Source of the DNA: Flaveria trinervia
Lineage: Eukaryota; Streptophyta; Magnoliopsida; Asterales; Asteraceae
Assembly: GCA_025506515.1 (NCBI GenBank)
Contig: CM046451.1
Span: forward strand, 40,076,595-40,140,594
DNA length: 64,000 nt
Direction of reading: 5' to 3'
Part shown: positions 58,201-64,000 of the stretch, one piece after another
How the letters are laid out: each line of letters begins with the position of its first letter
Position numbering within the stretch: the stretch's first letter is position 1
The notes under the pieces: generated by a model
What the model was told of the DNA's origin: nothing
Databases searched by the model: none
What the model saw: only the letters and a program-made list of their open reading frames with translations
Made by a program: the position numbers and the translations under genes

Positions 58201-59468
58201 TCAAGGTCTCAGGTGGTGGTGGAACCACTTTATAAGCCAACCCCCCCCCCCCCCCCCGTTGTTTCTTTGTCTTACTAAGTGCTGGACAATATGTGATGAA
58301 CTTGTCGAGCTATGCAGTTTTTGCTTTAATGAGTTTACTTCTACTTCTAAAACTGCCTTTTGTTTCTTAGTGCCTTCTAGGGTGTTAAGATAGTACCTAA
58401 TATCATTAGCTTGGTTAAATGCAACTACTTCAGTTTCCCTAAGTTGTTTAATCAAAAGGTCTATCTTTTCTTTGTAACTGTGCTTATTTTGTTTTAAAAC
58501 TCTATTAGCCTCAATGCATAGTTGCAATTCTTTCACTAAGTTATCATTATTATCTAATAACCTAGCAAATTTCTCATCTATGCTATCTCTAAAAGTATCA
58601 CAATCAGAACAAGCATGTTTTTTAAACAATTTGTCAGTTGTACTTACCTGAGGAGATTCAATAGAGTTAGCCATTATCGCAGCATCAGATGTCTCTGGTT
58701 CTGGTGATTCTTTCTTTGCTGTTGTCTCTTCAATATTTGACATTCCTATCTCAACTACAATATCTCCCTCACTCGTGGAATCATCATCCAATCTTCTACA
58801 CTTGCAATATTTGATTCCCCTGGACAGACAAACCGAAAGCTCCAGTCCTGTCTTTCATCAGCATGAGCAGTCAAGGCTTTTGGATCCTTGCTTGATGAAG
58901 TAGAGCTGCTGGCTTGCTTGTCTTGGCGAGTGATGGATGAGAATGGGTTCCCGTTCCCAATCTTCTTTGGCTTCACACATTCTCTCTTGAAGTGCCCCTT
59001 TTCTCCACAATTAAAATAGGTCACTTTACTTTTGTCAAAGCCAAATGTGGTATCCTTAGTAGCAACCAAGTTTTGTCCGGTCTTTTTCACAAACTTCTTC
59101 ATCCTCCGGACAGCCCTAGCTAAGGCCCACATAATATCCATTATTTCCAGCTCCAATTCATCCACCTGCTCGTAGTCCTCATCTGCCAGATGGTAGTTTC
59201 CAATCTTCCCAGCAACCAGTCCATCATAAGACTGAACCACTGCTGCCAAAAGATCCATGTGCTCTCGAGCTACTTCCACAGACACATTACCGAGATTCTC
59301 AGTCTTTAGTCTAGTAGCATTTGCTTTAGTTCCAATGTACTGGGTATAAGAGGACCCTAAAGTTTCTGAACCTGAAGGAGAAGCTTGTGAACGACCCGAT
59401 GAGCTAGACACAAATGCAGTCTGAAGAGGTGCTCCAGACGCCTTGGCTTGTGGCATGGCATTGTACAA
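58201..59468 (-). pseudogene. copia E gag, first knuckle and coiled coil
   Basis: The 59468-58755 frame has VRRMKKFVKKTGQNLV and YFNCGEKGHFKREC (near 58977-59018), a knuckle with its first Cys changed to Tyr. After a frame change near 58780, LVKELQLCIEANRVLKQNKH and KIDLLIKQLRETEV form a coiled coil. The frame runs into a 17-base C run on the + strand (58241-58257), read as Gly codons, and is then lost. Confidence 0.82.
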
Positions 59469-59477
59469 AGCTGGATT

Positions 59478-60197
59478 CTAAGTGTACGATGACTTCTGAG
59501 CTCTGTACTTCATCCTAAGTGCTTCTTCTTGTAGCTTTAGAATGAAGTCATTGATATCCAACTTTGCCAGCATCTCACTCTCTCTTAGATTTGACACAAA
59601 TGAAGCCAACTTTTCCGGCAAACCATCTGCAAAATTTGACACCTTTTCTTCCATGGTAGTAGTAACACCATGTGTATGCATTTCAGTCATCAGATGGTAG
59701 AATCTATCAATCACATCGTCCAAACTCTCGTTCCCCATAGATGAGAAGTTGTAAAATTCTTCCTTCAATTCCTTACCTTTAATTGCCTTCAGTGAAGCAT
59801 TCCCGTCGTATCTCTTTTCCAGCTCATCCCACAATTTCTTGTCCTGTTTATTCTCCGAGTACTGGTGGAAAATATCTTTAGGAATAGACTGAGTAATCAA
59901 TGCATAAACTCTCTTCTCTGCATTATACTTGACTTTCTGAGCATCAGTCATTCCTCCCAAATTAAGCTTTACCCCATCTGCTCCCACCGGCATACTATAC
60001 CCAATCTCGATAGCTTCCCACAAATTTGGATCCACTCCATTGAGGTAGATCTCAAAACGTTGTTTCCAGTGGGGAAACTCATCTAACGTTAAAAGTTTTG
60101 GTAGTTTCTTGTGATTACCCACCTCACTCTCAAGTAACAATAGATTTTGGATCCTTGAGTACTTACCGGCAGTAAACGCTGACATCTGATCTTCCAT
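59478..60197 (-). pseudogene. copia E gag, capsid part
   Basis: It starts MEDQMSAFTAGKYSRIQ at 60197 and is open for 239 codons, including LLTLDEFPHWKQRFEIYL, LWDELEKRYDGN and DDVIDRFYHLMTEM, a copia capsid-like helical domain (UBN2-type). It ends with a TAG shortly before the next gag frame; the stop is probably a mutation within one gag. Confidence 0.87.
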
Positions 60198-60677
60198 CTC
60201 GATTAACTTTTAAGAATGTTAACCAAACTGTCAAACGGGTGCGACTGGGTAAAGCGAATGGGCTATCCGTGCGTATGAACTATGCGATTGGTTCAATCAT
60301 GCGGCTGAACTGAGCGATTAGTTCAGTTGAGCGAATGAAGCTGAGGCATATGAACACTGTGAACGGATGGTTCAGTCGTACTAATGGAGATGCGACTCAG
60401 TCCAATCATGCGTCTGGTGTATGCGAATGAGTCCAGTCATGCGAATGGCCCACTCGTGCGACTGAAGCTGCTATTTTGCGAGAATTTCTAGGTTAAACGT
60501 ATGTTAGCCGTAAAAATTCGAAATTTCATAAACCCTAATCGCCTAAGGCCGTAGAAACCGAAACTTGATGAGCAGGGAACGTCCAAGACACCTTTTGACA
60601 CAAAAGATTCCGTTTTTAGTGTAAAAACACAAACCTTTTATCAATCTTGATTGAATCACACGTAATCAAGAGCCAAA
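60198..60677 (-). other. Leader of copia E, rich in LTR-type words
   Basis: 480 bp between PBS and gag without a gene. 60230-60480 contains many GCGACTGA, CATGCG and CAGTCG words, as in the E LTRs and the spacer before the accessory gene. Confidence 0.7.
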
Positions 60678-60689
60678 GCTCTGATACCA
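60678..60689 (-). other. Primer binding site of copia E
   Basis: TGGTATCAGAGC in minus sense, two bases after the LTR end. Confidence 0.93.
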
Positions 60690-60691
60690 CT

Positions 60692-61423
60692 TGTCAGGAC
60701 CTGGTATTTGAACAAAATACCTAATTATTAACGTGTAAACCAAACCAAATAGCGTGGAATCCTATTTGATTGACCATCCAATCAGTGAGAACGCACGTAG
60801 AATCAATAAAGTATTGAATCAAACGTTTAGAATCGATTAAGAATCGATCTACAGCGTTCTATGAACTTGGAGTATCAACTTGGAGGTTTCTGGACGACTA
60901 GGGTACGTCTGGAATCGAAAATAGAATCAATTCGCTCATTTTTCCAGAATTAGGTTGTATTTATAGGTTAGTATTGTTCATTCGTGTGACTGAACCATTA
61001 GTATGATTCAGTCGTGCAATTGAACATACGGTTGATTCATCCACACGACTAAGTGTTCAGTCATGCGGCTGAGTCATTTGTACGAAGTTATTCATGCGTA
61101 TGGAGTATTTAGGTGCATGGACACTTGGTCGCATGGCCATACGGATGCATGATTAGTGTTGGGACGCATGGTCCAGTCAGACGCATGAGAACTTCACTTC
61201 ACCAAGTTTGAGTGTATTTAACATTATAACATTATGCATGACACTTCAAACAGTCACAAAGCTAATTAACCAATTCGACATCGACTCATTAATGAAATAT
61301 TAAATGTTATAAATACCAGAGAATCAATATCATTTCATTAATCATTCGAACCATTACATCAGAATTAGGCAAACAAGATCTATTACATTCATAACATGAT
61401 CTAGGGACATATATGTACCAACA
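60692..61423 (-). repeat. 5' LTR of copia E
   Basis: 732 bp, TGTTGGTAC start in minus sense. TATAAATA (minus sense) is at 60958-60965, with the word cluster at 60980-61195 upstream. It pairs with 35175-35947. Confidence 0.93.
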
Positions 61424-62559
61424 AAGGACCTCTTACTGTTTAGTGATCACAGATGACTTTACAAGATTCACCTGGGTTTTCTTCCATAGAACTAAGCATG
61501 AGACTCCTGAGATTCTGAAGAATTTCATCTTGAAATTGAGAATCAATCTGATCACAAGGTTATGATCATAAGATGTGATAAAGCAATTGAATTTAAGAAC
61601 CAAATCCTTGATACATTCTGTGATGAAAAGGGTATTACAAGACAATTCAGTTCTCCCAGGACTCCTCAGCAGAATGGTGTTGCTAAGAGGAGAAAGAAGA
61701 AACTTATTGAAGCTGCCAGAACCAAGCTATCTGACTCTAAGCTTCCCATCACCTTTTGGGCAGAGGCAATCAACACTGCTTGCTATGTGCAGAACAGAGT
61801 TTTAGTGGTTAAGACTCATGACAAGACTCCTTATGAACTTTGGCGCAAGAGGAAACCTTTCATTGGTTTTCTCAGGTCATTTGGACGTCCTTGCACCATC
61901 TTGAATACCGAAGATCAAATTGGCAATTTTGCTAAGAAGTCAGATGATGGACAATTTATTGGATACTCTTCTTAAGCTAAAGCTTATAGAGTATACAATC
62001 TCAGAACTAGAATTGTTGAGGAGTTAGCCAATGTGACTTTCAATGAACACACACCAAATCTTGTGAGAATGTTTCAGGATGTGCAAAAAATTTAAATACA
62101 TGTGATCCTCATCCAAGATCTGAGCTAAGAAAACCTTCAAGTCATACATCTTCAGCTCCAGTTGGAACTACTTCTGCTAATGAAGTTTCTATCAGCACTA
62201 CAATGACAAACTCAGCTCATATATCTGGGGTGCCTTCAAATTCCTGCTCAGAGGCTCCACAACCAAATAAGAACACCTCAATTGTGGAAGACAACAATCG
62301 TGGCAGTGACAGTGACCAAGAATTTCTTGATGCCACTAACCCATAGATGAGAACATCAATGATGTCACACACTGCTTGGATCAAGTCTCTCTTGAAAAGT
62401 GTGCTGATGTGGTGGAAGAAACATCTATGCCAGATCTCAATTTCTCTAATTTAGATCTCTCTCAACAACTTGTTGTGATCCCTCAGCTTAGGATCCACAA
62501 GTCTCACCCCACCACAAACAACATTGAAGATGTTGTCACAGGGGTAAGGATAAGAGGAC
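61424..62559 (+). pseudogene. copia F integrase, C-terminal part, and linker
   Basis: The second catalytic region reads RCDKAIEFKNQ where relatives have DQGTEF, so the motif is altered but Asp and Glu remain. QQNGVAKRRKKKLIEAA has Lys where the catalytic Glu belongs. GFLRSFGRPCTILNTEDQIG ends the domain. A Ser/Asn-rich linker follows to about 62560 with stops near 61974 and 62092. Confidence 0.87.
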
Positions 62560-63430
62560 AAACCCATGAAGCAAATGTTTGTCTTCACTCTTGTTTCTTA
62601 TCCCAGATAGAGCCAAAGAAATTTGATGAACCTCTAAAGGATGAAAGTTGGGTTGAAGCTATGCAATAAAAGCTACTCGAATTCAAAAGGCAGAAAGTTT
62701 GGAACCTTTGTCCTCTTCTTTCCGGGTAGACTACCATTGGAACCAAATGGGTGTTTAGGAATAAGAAAGATGATAGAGGCATCATCATCAAGAATAAAGC
62801 TAGACTGGTTGTTCAAGGATACACACAAGAAGAAAGGATTTGACTACACTGATGTCTTTGCTCCAGTGGCAAGATTAGAAGCTGTTAGGATATTCCTGGC
62901 ATTTGCCGCATCCAAGAACTTCAAGGTTTTTCAGCTTGATGTGAAGTGTGCCTTTTTATATGGAGTGATAGATGAATAGGTATATGTCAAACAACCACCT
63001 GGTTTTGTACATCCTGATTATGTCTGCAAGCTTGAAAAAGCTCTTTATGGGCTACATCAGGCACCCAGGAAATGGTATGAGACACTGTTTGAGTATCTTT
63101 GTAAACATGGATACAGGAGAGGTACTATTGATAGAACTCTCTTCATCAAAGGATAGGGAAATGACATATTGCTAATTCAAGTGTATGCGGATGACATCAT
63201 TTTTGGTTCACTAAGCCAAAGCTCTGCAAAGACTTTGAGAAGCTAATGAAAGACAGATTTGAAATGAGTGCCATGGGGAAACTCAATTTCTTTCTAGGAA
63301 TTCAAGTGAAGCAAGTTGAAAATGGCATCTTCATGAGTAAGTCAAGGTATGTTCAGGACATACTTAAGAGGTTCAACATGACTAACTTTAATATTGCTAA
63401 GACACCCATAGCCAGAAACCACTCCCTTTG
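62560..63430 (+). pseudogene. copia F reverse transcriptase, degraded
   Basis: IEPKKFDEPLKDESWVEAMQ leads in. After frame changes, DYTDVFAPVARLEAVRIFLA and FQLDVKCAFLYGVIDE give the first Asp. The catalytic loop reads VYADDIIFGS, with Ala where YVDD has Val; both Asp remain. MGKLNFFLGIQVKQ follows. Stops occur near 62667, 62978, 63154 and 63429. Confidence 0.88.
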
Positions 63431-64000
63431 ACCTGATCTGGAGGGGGAGTGTGTAGATGAGCACTTATATAGGGCTATGATTGGGTCTCTTATGTATCTT
63501 ACTGCTAGTAGGCTTGATATTATGTTTGCTACATGCATCTGTGCAAGATATCAAGCCACCCCTAAGATGTCTCACCTTATCACTAACAAAAGGATTCTAA
63601 GATACCTCAAAGGTGCTTCAACACTTGGTTTATGGTACCCTAAGAATCCTAACTTAAATGTGTATGCTTATAGAGAGAGTGATTATGGTCGCAACAACAT
63701 GACTGCAAAGTCTACATTTTGGGGATGTCAATTCCTTAGTGGAAGGGCTGTCTCATGGCAATGAAAGAATCAATCTTGTGTCTCTGCATCAAGTGCTGAA
63801 GCTGAATACATTGCTGCTACTAGCTGCTGTGCTCAAGTACTTTGGATTCAGAATCAGATGTTGGACTATGGGTTAAACTTCAAGGAGACTCCCATTCATA
63901 TAGACAACAACAGTGCTATCTCAATCACAGAGAATCCTGTGCAGCACTCAAGGGCAAAGCACATCAATATCAGGTATCATTTAATAAGAGATAACGATGA
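63431..64000 (+). pseudogene. copia F RNase H, runs off the window
   Basis: MIGSLMYLTASRLDIMFATC is followed by KRILRYLKGASTLGLWYP. The first acidic motif reads YRESDYGR (relatives YSDSDYEG). A TGA near 63763 precedes SSAEAEYIAATS with the Glu and IDNNSAIS with an Asp. It continues past the window end. Confidence 0.87.

Larger units (their letters stand above)
35175..61423 (-). mobile_element. Ty1/copia element E with accessory gene, split by C
   Basis: Complete minus-strand copia inserted in F integrase. LTRs are 60692-61423 (5') and 35175-35947 (3'), flanked by perfect AAGGA. About 13.9 kb remain after removing C. Order: LTR, PBS, word-rich leader, gag, protease, integrase, RT/RNase H, long spacer with internal TATA, accessory gene, PPT, LTR. 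The LTRs differ at about 6% of sites by eye, plus about 40 bp extra near the outer end of the 3' LTR. Confidence 0.94.
61424..64000 (+). mobile_element. Ty1/copia element F, second part, runs off the window
   Basis: It begins with the second AAGGA copy and continues the integrase broken at 35174, then RT and RNase H. The 3' LTR lies beyond 64000. Confidence 0.93.

Noticed and set aside
1..64000. Host genes, tRNA or rRNA genes.
   Set aside because: No open frame outside retrotransposon domains had a recognisable fold, and no tRNA-like cloverleaf or rRNA sequence was noticed. The PBS sites match the 3' end of tRNA-iMet but are primers, not genes.

Overview
The window is plant nuclear repeat DNA with no recognisable host gene and no RNA gene. 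Essentially all of it is LTR retrotransposons: two Ty3/gypsy elements and at least seven Ty1/copia elements or fragments, stacked in nested insertions on both strands. The plant origin rests on iMet-type primer binding sites, copia and Tekay-like gypsy domain orders, and long LTRs. A composite-family (Asteraceae) source is a weak guess from the style of the accessory ORFs and cannot be tested here.

Layout. (1) 1 to about 5480, + strand: 3' part of a decayed Tekay/Del-like Ty3/gypsy element (gag, PR, RT, RNase H, INT, chromo-like tail, 3' LTR). (2) 5488-16341, - strand: gag start and 5' LTR of a second gypsy element. Its LTR is split by a complete + strand copia element H (6446-14440, two 910-bp LTRs). 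(3) 16342-18497: + strand copia fragment G, joined head-on to 18498-23223, a - strand copia A (5' LTR to integrase). (4) 23242-29824: - strand copia B (5' LTR to RT). (5) 29825-30308: unassigned sequence, then a partial - strand LTR of the A/F family (30309-30915). (6) A three-level nest: + strand copia F (30916-35174, resuming at 61424 and running off the window), split by - strand copia E (35175-61423, TSD AAGGA), which is split by - strand copia C (45085-57439, TSD CTTGG). A and F are one family; B and C are another.

LTR divergence fits the nesting order: C differs at roughly 20 sites over 895 bp by eye, E at about 6%, H visibly more. All elements carry stops, frameshifts or deletions, so none looks autonomous. 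Some domains are nevertheless uninterrupted, such as the 394-codon RT/RNase H of E.

The most interesting material is downstream of pol in E and C. Both carry several kilobases of extra sense-strand coding sequence between RNase H and the 3' LTR, with a shared N-terminal domain and a shared FS..IF...YPRF block. In both, this accessory gene is preceded by a TATAAATA box. Upstream of that box lies a cluster of the same short dyad words that sit upstream of the TATA box in that element's own LTRs. This suggests a second, internal promoter serving the accessory gene in two diverged copia families.
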